This document shows, in pieces, positions 52,063 through 60,915 of a DNA stretch of 64,000 nucleotides (position 1 is the stretch's first letter; each line of letters starts with the position of its first letter). The DNA comes from JAIRMO01 sp046533115 (GTDB lineage Bacteria; Spirochaetota; Spirochaetia; Treponematales; Breznakiellaceae), in NCBI RefSeq assembly GCF_046533115.1, contig NZ_JAJQRC010000010.1, positions 27,348 through 91,347 on the forward strand, written 5' to 3'. Both the position numbers and the translations under genes were made by a program. Below the pieces are notes generated by a model. It was not told the origin of the DNA. It searched no databases and worked only from the letters and a program-made list of their open reading frames with translations.

Positions 52063-54435
52063 ATGAGTGATTATCTTGATCCAAATAATGAAGAACTTCT
52101 CAAAGATTTTTTCAGCGAAGCCCAAATGCAGGTTGATACGCTGGAACAGAATATTCTGGTTCTTGAGAATGAGGGCGGAAATCGGGATGCGGTAGATGAG
52201 ATTTTCCGGGCGGCTCATACCCTAAAAGGGGGGGCGGCCACCGTGGAAATGATGGAGCTTTCCCATTTCACCCACCTGGTGGAGGACGTATTGGACGCCA
52301 TCCGTTCCGATGTGGTTACCATAAATGAGGATGTGGTCGATACCCTGCTTGCCGCTATAGACATTATCAAGGCGATGATCACCCAGCGCATGGACGGTTC
52401 TGTTTATCAAGAAGATACCTCCGAAATAGAGGGGCGTCTTTCCGCGCTGCTACCCGAAGGTTCGGCCCATAAAAAGGGCGCCGCGAAATCCGCGCCCAAA
52501 CCCGCTGCTCCGCCACCTCCGCCTCCACCGGTTCAGGCCCCGGCGGCCTCCGGGCCGGCACTTTCGGACGATGAAATCCAGGAACTCAAGAATTCGGTAG
52601 AGGACGGCCGGACTATTTACCGGGTGGCGGTCCAATTTGATGAAAGCAGCCTGATGAATACCGTGGGGGGTATCCAGGTCTACGCGGCGCTGAAAAGTGA
52701 GGGGACCATTCTTAAGACGATCCCCGACTTTGAAGCCCTATACGAAGACGTTTTTTATCCCTCGGTGACCTATTTTATCGCCAGCGCCAAGACGCCGGAG
52801 GATCTCAAACGGTACGTGGTCATCCCCGACGTAAGCCTCTCGGCGGATATCGCGGATATTACCACCCTGCGGGAGAAACAAGCCATACCCCAGGCCGCGC
52901 CTGCCCCGGCGCCCCAGACTGCGCCCGCCGCGCCCCAGGCTGCGCCTGCTGCCCCCGCGCCTGCTGCCAAGGCCCCCGCCCCTGAGGCGCCCAAGGCGGC
53001 TCCTGCCGCGGAAGGACCGGGGGCGGATGCCAAAAAGGCCGGTAAAGAGGCCGGGTCCATCCTCCGGGTGGACTCCAAACGGATCGACGATCTCCTCAAT
53101 CTGGTGTCGGAAACGGTCATCACCAAGGCCACCTTTAACCAGATCAGTAACCAATTTAACGATCTGCTCAACGAGCTTCACAGCCTGGGAGCAACCTACC
53201 GGGACCGGATCAAGGCCCTCTTTGACAGCCTGCCCGATTACCTGGAAAGCATCCAGAACGGACGGTCCATCAAGGAGGTCCGTAAGGAAATCGGGGACGA
53301 ATACGGGGGGATCTTCTCCCTGTTCGAAGGATTCGAGACGACCCTTAAAACCGATGTGGGTAAATTCCGTTCTACCTCCCAGAATCTGGGACGGATCACC
53401 GGGGAACTCCAGGAAGGGGTTATGCGGATCCGCATGGTGCCCATCAGCCAGATCTTCAGCCGTTTCCCCCGGCTGGTTCGGGACCTTTCCAAGAGCCTCA
53501 ACAAGAAGATCAACCTGGTTATCGAAGGGGAAGAGACCGAGCTGGATAAATCGGTCATCGAGGACCTGCTGGATCCTATCATGCACTCGGTCCGGAATTC
53601 GGTGGATCACGGCATTGAGTCGGTGGAAGAACGCCGGGCCGCGGGAAAACCCGAAGAGGGGATGGTCCTCCTCAAGGCCAACAACGAAGGGAACATGATC
53701 ATCATCGAAATATCCGACGACGGCAAGGGTATTGACGTGGAGGCGGTAAAATCCAAGGCCGTAGAACGGGGACTTATCAGCCCCAACAAACTCCTCACCG
53801 ATGTGGAGGCCTTCAACCTGATCTTTGAGCCGGGTTTCTCCACCGCAAAAACCATTACCGCCATATCCGGCCGGGGAGTGGGGCTTGACGTGGTCCGCCG
53901 ACAAATAGAAAAACTCAACGGTACCGTTACCGTGAATTCCGAACGGGGCAAGGGGACCAAATTCACCATCAAATTACCCCTGACCCTGGCGATTATCCAG
54001 GGGCTCCTGGTTCGGGTGGGGACGGAAATCTACTCCATTCCCATTACCTCGGTCATTGAAAGCCTCAGGCTGAAACCTGAGGATATCAAGATGATCGATA
54101 ATTACGAGGTCTTTAATATCCGCAACGATGTCCTTTCCCTGCTTCGGCTGAACCGCCTTTTCGGCATAAAAACCGAGGAACATCAGGAGTACAATTTTGT
54201 GGTTATCGTGGGAACCGCGGAGAAAAAGATGGGCTTTATGGTGGACAGCCTTATCGGTGAGGAGGATGTGGTAATTAAACCCCTGCGGGATCAGTATACC
54301 AATTCTCCGGGTATCGCCGGGGCATCAATTCTGGGGGACGGTTCCGTTTCCCTTATCATTGATGTCAGCCAACTTTTGGAACTAGGACTCCGAAAGGAAA
54401 TGGAACAACGCCGCGTCCGCGAAGCGTCGATTTAA
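52063..54435 (+). CDS. cheA: Chemotaxis histidine kinase CheA
   Basis: The kinase of the chemotaxis pathway, 790 residues. The Hpt domain has the phosphorylated His in AAHTLKGGAAT at residue 52. An Ala/Pro-rich linker follows near 150-175, then a small domain containing GRTIYRVAVQF and MNTVGGIQVYAALKSEG near 180-275 in place of a standard P2, then a second Ala/Pro-rich linker to about 335. Next come the dimerisation helices (RIDDLLNLVSETVI), the ATPase boxes (HSVRNSVDHGIES near 508, DDGKGID near 550, GRGVGLDVV near 606) and a C-terminal CheW-like domain. It leads the che operon and feeds receptor signals to CheY, which lies elsewhere. Confidence 0.96.
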   Translation: MSDYLDPNNEELLKDFFSEAQMQVDTLEQNILVLENEGGNRDAVDEIFRAAHTLKGGAATVEMMELSHFTHLVEDVLDAIRSDVVTINEDVVDTLLAAIDIIKAMITQRMDGSVYQEDTSEIEGRLSALLPEGSAHKKGAAKSAPKPAAPPPPPPPVQAPAASGPALSDDEIQELKNSVEDGRTIYRVAVQFDESSLMNTVGGIQVYAALKSEGTILKTIPDFEALYEDVFYPSVTYFIASAKTPEDLKRYVVIPDVSLSADIADITTLREKQAIPQAAPAPAPQTAPAAPQAAPAAPAPAAKAPAPEAPKAAPAAEGPGADAKKAGKEAGSILRVDSKRIDDLLNLVSETVITKATFNQISNQFNDLLNELHSLGATYRDRIKALFDSLPDYLESIQNGRSIKEVRKEIGDEYGGIFSLFEGFETTLKTDVGKFRSTSQNLGRITGELQEGVMRIRMVPISQIFSRFPRLVRDLSKSLNKKINLVIEGEETELDKSVIEDLLDPIMHSVRNSVDHGIESVEERRAAGKPEEGMVLLKANNEGNMIIIEISDDGKGIDVEAVKSKAVERGLISPNKLLTDVEAFNLIFEPGFSTAKTITAISGRGVGLDVVRRQIEKLNGTVTVNSERGKGTKFTIKLPLTLAIIQGLLVRVGTEIYSIPITSVIESLRLKPEDIKMIDNYEVFNIRNDVLSLLRLNRLFGIKTEEHQEYNFVVIVGTAEKKMGFMVDSLIGEEDVVIKPLRDQYTNSPGIAGASILGDGSVSLIIDVSQLLELGLRKEMEQRRVREASI

Positions 54436-54450
54436 TAGCGAGGAAAGCCC

Positions 54451-55767
54451 ATGGCGATGATAAAAGACTTGGCAACGGTTAACGCCGAATTGCAGGAACA
54501 AAAAGAACGGGTCGATACGGTTGATTTTAAAATGGTAACTTTTTCTTTGGCGGGAAAGGATTATGGGGTGGATATTATGAATGTGAAGGAGATCGCCAAG
54601 GCGGACAAATTCACCTATGTCCCCAACGCCGCCTCCTTTGTCCGGGGGGTATATAACCTCCGGGGCGATATTATCCCCATCATAGACCTCAGAACTTTTT
54701 TTCATCTCCCCTTGGATATCAAGGACGACGGCCAGGAAAATATGCTAATCCTCCGCATCGAGGACCGGGTCTATGGGACCATTGTGGATAAAATCGATAA
54801 GGTGGTGGGAATTAACTCCGACACCATCCAGCCGCCGCACCCTATTTTCGGGGATATAAACATCAAATTCATCAGCGGCGTGGTGGAAAAACAGGGGGAT
54901 CTTTACATTATCCTGGATGTGATCCGGATCTTTACCCAAACCGACGAGGAGAAACAGAAACCCCGGGGTCAGGTGATGCAGGATGTTTCCCCGGAAGCCT
55001 ACTTTGTCCCGGCCGCCGCCCCATCCCAGGCAGATTCCGAGTCGGCCCTGGGCTTTATCAAGGAAAGCCTTTTGGCGTTAAAACACTTTGCCGCAAGCCC
55101 CCTCAATGAGGAATGGCTGACCCGGCGTTTTAGCGATTGGGCCGCTACCCGGACGGGAGCGGAGCTGCAGTTTAAAAACGAAGCCGATGCAGCGGAATTC
55201 CTGGTTCCCTTTTATTCCCCCTGTTCCGGGAAATTCTGGGATGATGATTATGCCGCCGCGGTCAAGGGTATATTGCCGGATCTCAACTCGAATAATATCC
55301 AAGTATGGAACCCGGGCTGCGGTAAGGGCTATGAAACTTTTTCATTTGTGTGTATACTTAAATCAAGATATCCTGACGGCAGGATAAAAATATGGGCCAA
55401 CGACAATGATATCATGTCCATATCCCAGGCGCCGAATATGGTTTTCGATTTAGATGAAGTCCCCGAACATTGCCGGGGATTTATGACCCGGGGACGGAAT
55501 GGGTATAGTTTTAACCAGACTATCAAGGATTCATTGTTGTTTGAATATCACGATATTTTAAATGAGAATTCACTGCCGGAATTGGATATTATTTTGGCCA
55601 GGGACCTGTTGTCCTTTTTTTCCGTGCCGGATCAGGAACGGGTTATCGCCGGATTTGTAGAAAAATTAAAGAGCCGGAGTATAGTTATTTTGGGAAGAAA
55701 TGAGCGTCTAACCGGGCACGAATGGAAAGCGGTGGGTAAGGATCCTGTATCTGCGTTTATGCGGTAA
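54451..55767 (+). CDS. CheW adaptor fused to a CheR-like methyltransferase domain
   Basis: A 438-residue fusion. Residues about 27-165 form the CheW domain (FSLAGKDYGVDIMNVKEI, GVYNLRGDIIPIIDLRTFF, both typical), coupling receptors to CheA. From about 200 onward is a CheR-like SAM-dependent region: WNPGCGKGYETFSFVCIL near 285 matches motif I (the Glu and glycines are retained), KIWANDNDIMSI near 312 matches the acidic SAM-ribose loop, and IILARDLLSFF near 375 matches the CRNVLIYF block, but with D replacing N and other changes. It is unclear whether methyltransferase activity remains. Spirochaetes are known to have this fusion. 15 bases separate it from cheA. Confidence 0.88.
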   Translation: MAMIKDLATVNAELQEQKERVDTVDFKMVTFSLAGKDYGVDIMNVKEIAKADKFTYVPNAASFVRGVYNLRGDIIPIIDLRTFFHLPLDIKDDGQENMLILRIEDRVYGTIVDKIDKVVGINSDTIQPPHPIFGDINIKFISGVVEKQGDLYIILDVIRIFTQTDEEKQKPRGQVMQDVSPEAYFVPAAAPSQADSESALGFIKESLLALKHFAASPLNEEWLTRRFSDWAATRTGAELQFKNEADAAEFLVPFYSPCSGKFWDDDYAAAVKGILPDLNSNNIQVWNPGCGKGYETFSFVCILKSRYPDGRIKIWANDNDIMSISQAPNMVFDLDEVPEHCRGFMTRGRNGYSFNQTIKDSLLFEYHDILNENSLPELDIILARDLLSFFSVPDQERVIAGFVEKLKSRSIVILGRNERLTGHEWKAVGKDPVSAFMR

Positions 55768-55797
55768 TGATAGTAATTATTGGGAAGGAGCATTTGT

Positions 55798-56268
55798 ATG
55801 AGAGTTGAATATATCAACCCTTTTAGTGAGGCAGCTTTTAATGTGCTTAAGGAAGTGCTGAACGCTGAGGTAAAGCGGGGGGACCTGTACCTCAAGTCCA
55901 CAAGTATGTCGATAATGGGGGTTGCGGCTCTGGTCGGCCTTGCGGGCGATGTGGAAGGACGGGTCCTGTTTGACATGACTAAAGAGACGGCCCTGGCCGT
56001 GGCGGGTATCATGAACGGTGAGACCTTTACGGTTTTGGACGAGATGGCCAAAGCCACTATTCAGGAGCTTGCCAATATGATCACTGCCCAGGCGGTTACC
56101 AAACTTCACGATCTGGGATTCAAGTTCGATCTTACCCCTCCCGCTCTTTTTACCGGTGATAATATGGAGGTTTCCAATACCCTCAAGGTAGAAGCGCTGA
56201 TCGTGCCCATGGAACTGGGTTCCTTCGGTAAGATCGAGGTAAATGTCGCTATTCGTGAACGTATGTAG
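55798..56268 (+). CDS. cheX: CheY-P phosphatase CheX
   Basis: Dephosphorylates CheY-P. 156 residues, normal for CheX. The active ExxN motif is in IQELANMITAQA near residue 88-99, and GDVEGRVLFDM near 49 is the typical central strand. ATG 55798 has GGAAGGAGC upstream; an extension to 55780 adds residues not found in the family. In other treponemes cheY follows cheX; here a structured repeat and a tRNA gene follow, so cheY must be elsewhere. Confidence 0.94.
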   Translation: MRVEYINPFSEAAFNVLKEVLNAEVKRGDLYLKSTSMSIMGVAALVGLAGDVEGRVLFDMTKETALAVAGIMNGETFTVLDEMAKATIQELANMITAQAVTKLHDLGFKFDLTPPALFTGDNMEVSNTLKVEALIVPMELGSFGKIEVNVAIRERM

Positions 56269-56498
56269 GGGAAACCCTAAAGCCGTTTCTGAACCGGAAC
56301 GCTGGGCGGGATAAACCCCGCCCGCCTGAGAGGGGGACAGCGGCCAATATTGGTTCGGGCCGGTAGATATGGTCGGGGATGGGGCCTTTTTCGGGCCCAC
56401 GCCGCGCCGCTTTTTTGAGGGAAACATGCTCGCCGGCTCGCATGCCGGGATGGGCGGGCCCTGCGGATTTTATGTAATTAACGCCGCTGACGCGGCGC
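56268..56498. repeat. GC-rich structured repeat, copy A
   Basis: Begins GGGGAAACCCTAAAG at the cheX stop codon and ends with the hairpin CGCCGCTGACGCGGCG (56482-56497). It contains CGCTG/CAGCG enclosing the hairpin GGGCGGG/CCCGCCC, plus a GGGCC/GGCCC hairpin in an extra central segment of about 95 bases that copy B lacks. Confidence 0.7.
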
Positions 56499-56516
56499 GG
56501 GTCCAGTTTCCCCGGA

Positions 56517-56648
56517 GGGGAAACCTAAAGCTTTTTTTGAAGCGGAACGCTGGGCGGGATAAACCCCGCCCGCCTGAGGGGGGTACAGCGGCCAATGTTG
56601 GTTCCTGGCCCTGTAGAATTTTTTGAATTAACGCCGCTGACGCGGCGC
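56517..56648. repeat. GC-rich structured repeat, copy B
   Basis: Begins GGGGAAACCTAAAG and ends with the same CGCCGCTGACGCGGCG hairpin (56632-56647), 9 bases before tRNA-Val. Over the first 88 bases it matches copy A except at roughly ten positions, and the central segment is missing. Confidence 0.7.
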
Positions 56649-56656
56649 CATTATTG

Positions 56657-56730
56657 GGGCGGTTAGCTCAGTTGGTTAGAGCACCAGTATGACACGCTGG
56701 GGGTCACAAGTTCGACTCTTGTATCGCCCA
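56657..56730 (+). tRNA. tRNA-Val (anticodon GAC)
   Basis: A 74-base cloverleaf: acceptor GGGCGGT pairs with ATCGCCC (with one G-T pair), D-arm GCTC/GAGC, anticodon stem CCAGT/GCTGG around loop ATGACAC giving anticodon GAC, variable loop, and the TTCGACT T-loop in an ACAAG/CTTGT stem. Discriminator A at 56730; CCA is not encoded. Confidence 0.96.
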
Positions 56731-56877
56731 TATTTTTCTATTTCCTTATGTTACAAGGAATTACAGGTTATTTAGCTCTGCTTACCTACATTTTACCTAA
56801 AATGCTCCGGAGCGCACGTAGAGGGGCTTATACCGCTTTTACCCTGGCCGGATCAAAATGCCTACATATTGCGGGGG

Positions 56878-58341
56878 CTAGGCTTCCTGGAGAAAGGCGA
56901 TATACCCCCGGTAGGTGGTATAGAGGTCGATTTTGCTTATCACCTCAAAGGGGGAATGCATGGAAAGGACCGGGATACCACAGTCCAAAACCTCCACCCC
57001 CAGATGGGCGACAAAGAGGGCGATGGTTCCGCCGCCGCCCTGATCCACCTTGCCCAGATCGCCGAACTGCCAACGGATCTGGTTTTTATTGAAGATCCCC
57101 TGCACCTTTTGACAAAACTCGGCGTTGGCCTCGCTGCCGCCGAATTTCCCGCCCCGGCCGGTGTATTTGCTTAACACAATACCCTTGCCGAAATGAGAAG
57201 CGGTCTTTTTGTCATAAACCGAATCAAAATTGGGATCATAGGCCGCGTTAACATCCGCGGAAAGCATGGAAGAATTACCCAGACACCGGCGGAGTTCAAT
57301 TTCAGAGTAATGATCCATGGTTTTGGAACAGAGGTAGGCGGCAAAATTTTCAAAGAGCCGGGACTGGGCGCCGGTATTGCCCACGGAACCTATTTCTTCC
57401 TTATCCGTAAGAAGACAGATCACGGTTTTTTCCGGGATCGCCGGGGCCGGGACAAAATGCAGGACCGCCTGAAAGGCAGGATAGGCACAGCAGCGGTCGT
57501 CATGGCCATACCCCCCTATCATGCTCCGGTCCAGGCCGATATCCCGGGCCTTATAGGCGGGGACAAACTCAAATTCCGCCCCGGCAAAATCCTCCTCCAC
57601 CAGGCCGTACTTTTCGTGGAGCAGGCTGAGGAGTTTAAGTTTAACCCGGTCTTTGGCCTTATCGTCCTTATAGGGCTCGGAACCCACCAGGATATTAAGA
57701 TCCTCCCCGTCGAAAAATTCAGCGGCCTTTTTCTGCATCTGATCCCGGGCAAGGTGGGGCAGCAGATCGGTGATCGTAAAAACCGGATCCCCCGGATCCT
57801 CGCCGATACAGATACTGGACTTTTTCCCCCCCTTGTCGATCACCGTACCGTGCATGGCCAGGGGCATGGCGGTCCACTGGTAATGTTTAATGCCCCCGTA
57901 ATAATGGGAATCAAACAGGGCAAGCCCCGAATCTTCATAGAGGGGATTGGTTTTCAGATCGATCCGGGGCGAATCCACATGGGCCCCTACTATATTAAGC
58001 CCTTCTCCCAGGGGCCTGCGGCCGATTACCGCAAACACCAGGGACTTTCCCCGAATGTTCTGGTATACCTTCGCCCCCGGGGACAGTTTCCCCTCCCCCC
58101 CGAGTAGGGTTTCAATATCGATGAAGCCCTCCCGGCGTAATATATCCAGGCATTGGCCCACAAACTCCCGTTCGGTTTTACCCCGGTCTAAAAAGCTCTT
58201 GTACCCTTCGGCAAACGCATGGATCCTGGGGCGATCCTCAGGCTCCGCCGTATCCCAACAATTTTTTAGCTCAAAGGTGAGTTTCTCGGCAAGGAGCTGC
58301 CCCTCGCTCTTATTTTCCCCATTGACCGGTTCTGTTCCCAT
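56878..58341 (-). CDS. M18-family aminopeptidase
   Basis: A zinc metallo-aminopeptidase of about 487 residues. It has the metal-site motifs IVGAHVDSPRIDLK near residue 93-106, DRSMIGGYGHDDRCCAYP near 270-287, DKEEIGSVGNTGAQS near 313-327, and ANAEFCQKVQGI near 410; the CIPVLSMHSPFEVISK region near 455 is the C-terminal His motif. The start is ATG 58341, with AGGAG 8 bases upstream; an extension to 58410 has no site. M18 enzymes cleave N-terminal residues in the cytoplasm and often assemble as tetrahedral dodecamers. Substrate preference not readable. Confidence 0.93.
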   Translation of the reverse strand: MGTEPVNGENKSEGQLLAEKLTFELKNCWDTAEPEDRPRIHAFAEGYKSFLDRGKTEREFVGQCLDILRREGFIDIETLLGGEGKLSPGAKVYQNIRGKSLVFAVIGRRPLGEGLNIVGAHVDSPRIDLKTNPLYEDSGLALFDSHYYGGIKHYQWTAMPLAMHGTVIDKGGKKSSICIGEDPGDPVFTITDLLPHLARDQMQKKAAEFFDGEDLNILVGSEPYKDDKAKDRVKLKLLSLLHEKYGLVEEDFAGAEFEFVPAYKARDIGLDRSMIGGYGHDDRCCAYPAFQAVLHFVPAPAIPEKTVICLLTDKEEIGSVGNTGAQSRLFENFAAYLCSKTMDHYSEIELRRCLGNSSMLSADVNAAYDPNFDSVYDKKTASHFGKGIVLSKYTGRGGKFGGSEANAEFCQKVQGIFNKNQIRWQFGDLGKVDQGGGGTIALFVAHLGVEVLDCGIPVLSMHSPFEVISKIDLYTTYRGYIAFLQEA

Positions 58342-58469
58342 ATATATACTCCTGGACTTACTATACCCTTTTAGGTGGTAAAATTCAACGGTTTTGCCGG
58401 AATTAACCACGAATCACCGGAACCTCACGAACCAGCCCATGACTTCCACGTAAAGTACTAACCTTGCCT

Positions 58470-58500
58470 GTTTCGGCAGCTTGTAGTAAGCTCAAAACAG
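58470..58500. promoter_or_regulatory. Imperfect hairpin abutting the gltX start
   Basis: CTGTTT pairs with AAACAG (outer) and AGCTT with AAGCT (inner). The stem ends 1 base before the gltX ATG, where a ribosome site would be expected and is not found. It may influence initiation or be a degenerate repeat. Confidence 0.35.
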
Positions 58501-58501
58501 T

Positions 58502-60010
58502 ATGGAAATTCGAGACCGTTACGCCCCTTCCCCTACGGGATTGCAGCACATCGGGGGGGTAAGGACCGCCCTTTTTAACTACCTTTTTGCCCGGTCCCAG
58601 GGAGGTAAGTTCATCCTGCGGCTGGAGGACACCGACCGGACCCGTTCGGAGGCGGTCTTTGTCCAGAACCTCTACGACACCTTTGCCTGGCTGGGGATCC
58701 CCTGGGATGAGGGACCCGATGTGGGGGGACCCTATGCCCCCTATGTACAGTCGGAACGGTTCGAGATCTACCGGAAATATGCCGGGGAACTGGTGGCGGC
58801 CGGCAGGGCCTACTATTGCTTCTGTTCCCCAGAGCGGCTGGAAAAAATTCGGGAGGAGCGGGAAGCGGCCCGTTCCGGGGAAACCGGATATGACCGGCGA
58901 TGCCGGGATATTTCCCCGGAGGAAGGGGCCGAACGGGTCCGCTCCGGAGAGGCCCACACCGTCCGGCTCAAAATTCCCCTGGGGGAGACCACCCGATTTC
59001 GAGACCGGCTTCTGGGGAATATCGAATGGAAAAACGAGGATATAAACCCCGACCCGGTTCTTCTCAAGTCCGACGGCTTCCCCACCTACCATTTGGCCAA
59101 TGTGGTAGACGATCACCTCATGGGGATAAGCCATGTACTGCGGGCCCAGGAGTGGCTCCCCTCCACACCCCTGCACGTGATCCTCTACCGGAGTTTCGGC
59201 TGGTCCCCCCCGGAATTCTGCCACCTCCCCATGGTGATGGGCCAGGACGGAAAGAAACTCAGCAAACGCCACGGGGCCACCAGCGTGGACGAGTTCCGCC
59301 GCCAGGGCTATCTGCCCGAGGCCCTGCTGAACTACGTGGCCCTCCTGGGCTGTTCCTATGAGGAGGGGAAGGACCTCTACACCCTGGGGGAACTGGCGGA
59401 GCGCTTCGCCCTGGAGAAGCTCAACAAGGCCCCGGCGGTCTTTGATTACAAGAAGCTGGAATGGTACAACGGCCAGTATATCCGGATGAAGGGGGATGAG
59501 GCATTGGCGGAGCTTGCCCTAGCCTACGCGATAGAGGCGGGACTTTTCGGCGGGGCGGGGAAAGGTCCCGGCCCGGAGGAAAAGGCGGCCTTTGTTGCCG
59601 CCATACCCCTTATCAAGGAGCGGATCTCCTTTCTCCACGAAATACCGGAAAAACTGGACTACCTCTTTTCCGAACCCCCGGTCCCGGCGGCGGCGGAGTT
59701 TATTCCCAAAAAATCAGACCTGGCCCATACCATAATCCTGCTGCGGCTGGGCCGGGACCTGCTGGAAAACCTGGCCGCTCTGGACGATCTTGGGGCCGAA
59801 GCCCTGGTCAAGGCCACGGCGGAAAAGGAGGGGATAAAATTGGGGGACCTCCTCATGCCCCTTCGGGTGGCGGTAACCGGAAAACGGGTCAGCCCTCCCC
59901 TCTTCGGCTCGATCCGCATCCTGGGGAAAAACCCCTGCCTGACCCGGACGGATAAAGCCCTGGAGGTCCTGGAAAAAGCCGGGGCGGTCCAAGATTCGGA
60001 AGGCCTATGA
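58502..60010 (+). CDS. gltX: Glutamyl-tRNA synthetase
   Basis: Charges tRNA with glutamate. 502 residues: HIGH-type motif in YAPSPTGLQHIGGVRTALFN near residue 7-26, FILRLEDTDRTRS near 37-49, and the KMSKS equivalent KKLSKRHGA near 251. The anticodon-binding C-terminal helical domain ends LEKAGAVQDSEGL. The ATG at 58502 has no Shine-Dalgarno sequence, and a small hairpin abuts it, but the N-terminus fits family alignments. It overlaps the arginase gene by 4 bases. Confidence 0.97.
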   Translation: MEIRDRYAPSPTGLQHIGGVRTALFNYLFARSQGGKFILRLEDTDRTRSEAVFVQNLYDTFAWLGIPWDEGPDVGGPYAPYVQSERFEIYRKYAGELVAAGRAYYCFCSPERLEKIREEREAARSGETGYDRRCRDISPEEGAERVRSGEAHTVRLKIPLGETTRFRDRLLGNIEWKNEDINPDPVLLKSDGFPTYHLANVVDDHLMGISHVLRAQEWLPSTPLHVILYRSFGWSPPEFCHLPMVMGQDGKKLSKRHGATSVDEFRRQGYLPEALLNYVALLGCSYEEGKDLYTLGELAERFALEKLNKAPAVFDYKKLEWYNGQYIRMKGDEALAELALAYAIEAGLFGGAGKGPGPEEKAAFVAAIPLIKERISFLHEIPEKLDYLFSEPPVPAAAEFIPKKSDLAHTIILLRLGRDLLENLAALDDLGAEALVKATAEKEGIKLGDLLMPLRVAVTGKRVSPPLFGSIRILGKNPCLTRTDKALEVLEKAGAVQDSEGL

Positions 60011-60915
60011 AGATCCGGGTCATTGAGCTGCCCCTGGACTTTGGGGCCAGCCGCCGGGGGAGCGATATGGGCCCCTCCGCCATCCGTCTCGCGGGCCTTA
60101 AGGAGGCCCTTACCGACGGGGGCCACGAAAGCGAAGAATGTTTCCCCGGGATCCCCGTACCGGCCCAGGAGTTTCTGACGGAGGGGGATAGCTCCGCCAA
60201 GTACCTGGCGCCCATTGCCGCGGCCTGCGGGGAGCTGGCCCAGCGGGTGGAACAGGCCCTGGACGAAGGCCGCTTCCCCCTGATCCTGGGGGGGGACCAT
60301 TCCATTGCCATCGGGAGCCTCTCGGGGCTGGGGGCGGCCTACCGAAAACGGGGGCAGCGCTGGGGGGTTCTCTGGGTGGATGCCCACGGGGACTTTAACA
60401 CCCCGGAAACTTCCCCCTCGGGGAACATCCACGGCATGGTCCTGGCCGCGGCCTGCGGCTACGGCAGAAAGGAACTTACCGCCCTCCACGGAGATTTTGT
60501 CAAACTGGAAACGACCAATGTGGCCCTTGCCGGGGTACGGGACCTGGACCGGAAGGAAAAGGACCTGATGCGCCGGGCAGGACTCCGGGTCTTTACCATG
60601 ACCGAGGTGGACCGTTTGGGGATCGCCCAAACCGCCCGGGAAATAACCGCCTTTTTTAAGGCCCGGGTGGACCGCCTCCATGTCAGTGTGGATATGGACG
60701 CCCTGGACCCGATGATAGCTCCGGGGGTGGGAATTCCCCTGACCGGGGGCTTCTCGTACCGGGAGGTACTCCTCCTCTCGGAGGAACTGGCCGCCTCAGG
60801 GCTCCTGGGTTCCGTGGAGGTGGTTGAGGTCAACCCGGTACTGGACGTGCGGAATCAGACCGCCCGGATGGCGGTGGAGATCATCAGCCGCCTCCTGGGG
60901 GGAACCATCTACTAG
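60007..60915 (+). CDS. rocF: Arginase
   Basis: Hydrolyses L-arginine to ornithine and urea. 302 residues in the ureohydrolase fold, with manganese ligands in GGDHSIAIGS near residue 97, VDAHGDFNTPE near 124-134 and VSVDMDALDPM near 223-233; SGNIHGMVLAA near 138 is the arginase substrate loop. The ATG overlaps the gltX stop as ATGA, so it is probably translated from the same transcript. Agmatinase and formiminoglutamase share the fold, but the SGNIHGM loop favours arginase. Confidence 0.92.
   Translation: MKIRVIELPLDFGASRRGSDMGPSAIRLAGLKEALTDGGHESEECFPGIPVPAQEFLTEGDSSAKYLAPIAAACGELAQRVEQALDEGRFPLILGGDHSIAIGSLSGLGAAYRKRGQRWGVLWVDAHGDFNTPETSPSGNIHGMVLAAACGYGRKELTALHGDFVKLETTNVALAGVRDLDRKEKDLMRRAGLRVFTMTEVDRLGIAQTAREITAFFKARVDRLHVSVDMDALDPMIAPGVGIPLTGGFSYREVLLLSEELAASGLLGSVEVVEVNPVLDVRNQTARMAVEIISRLLGGTIY

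Noticed and set aside
56731..56877. Integrase remnant downstream of tRNA-Val.
   Set aside because: No recognisable integrase residues and no repeat of the tRNA 3' end was seen.
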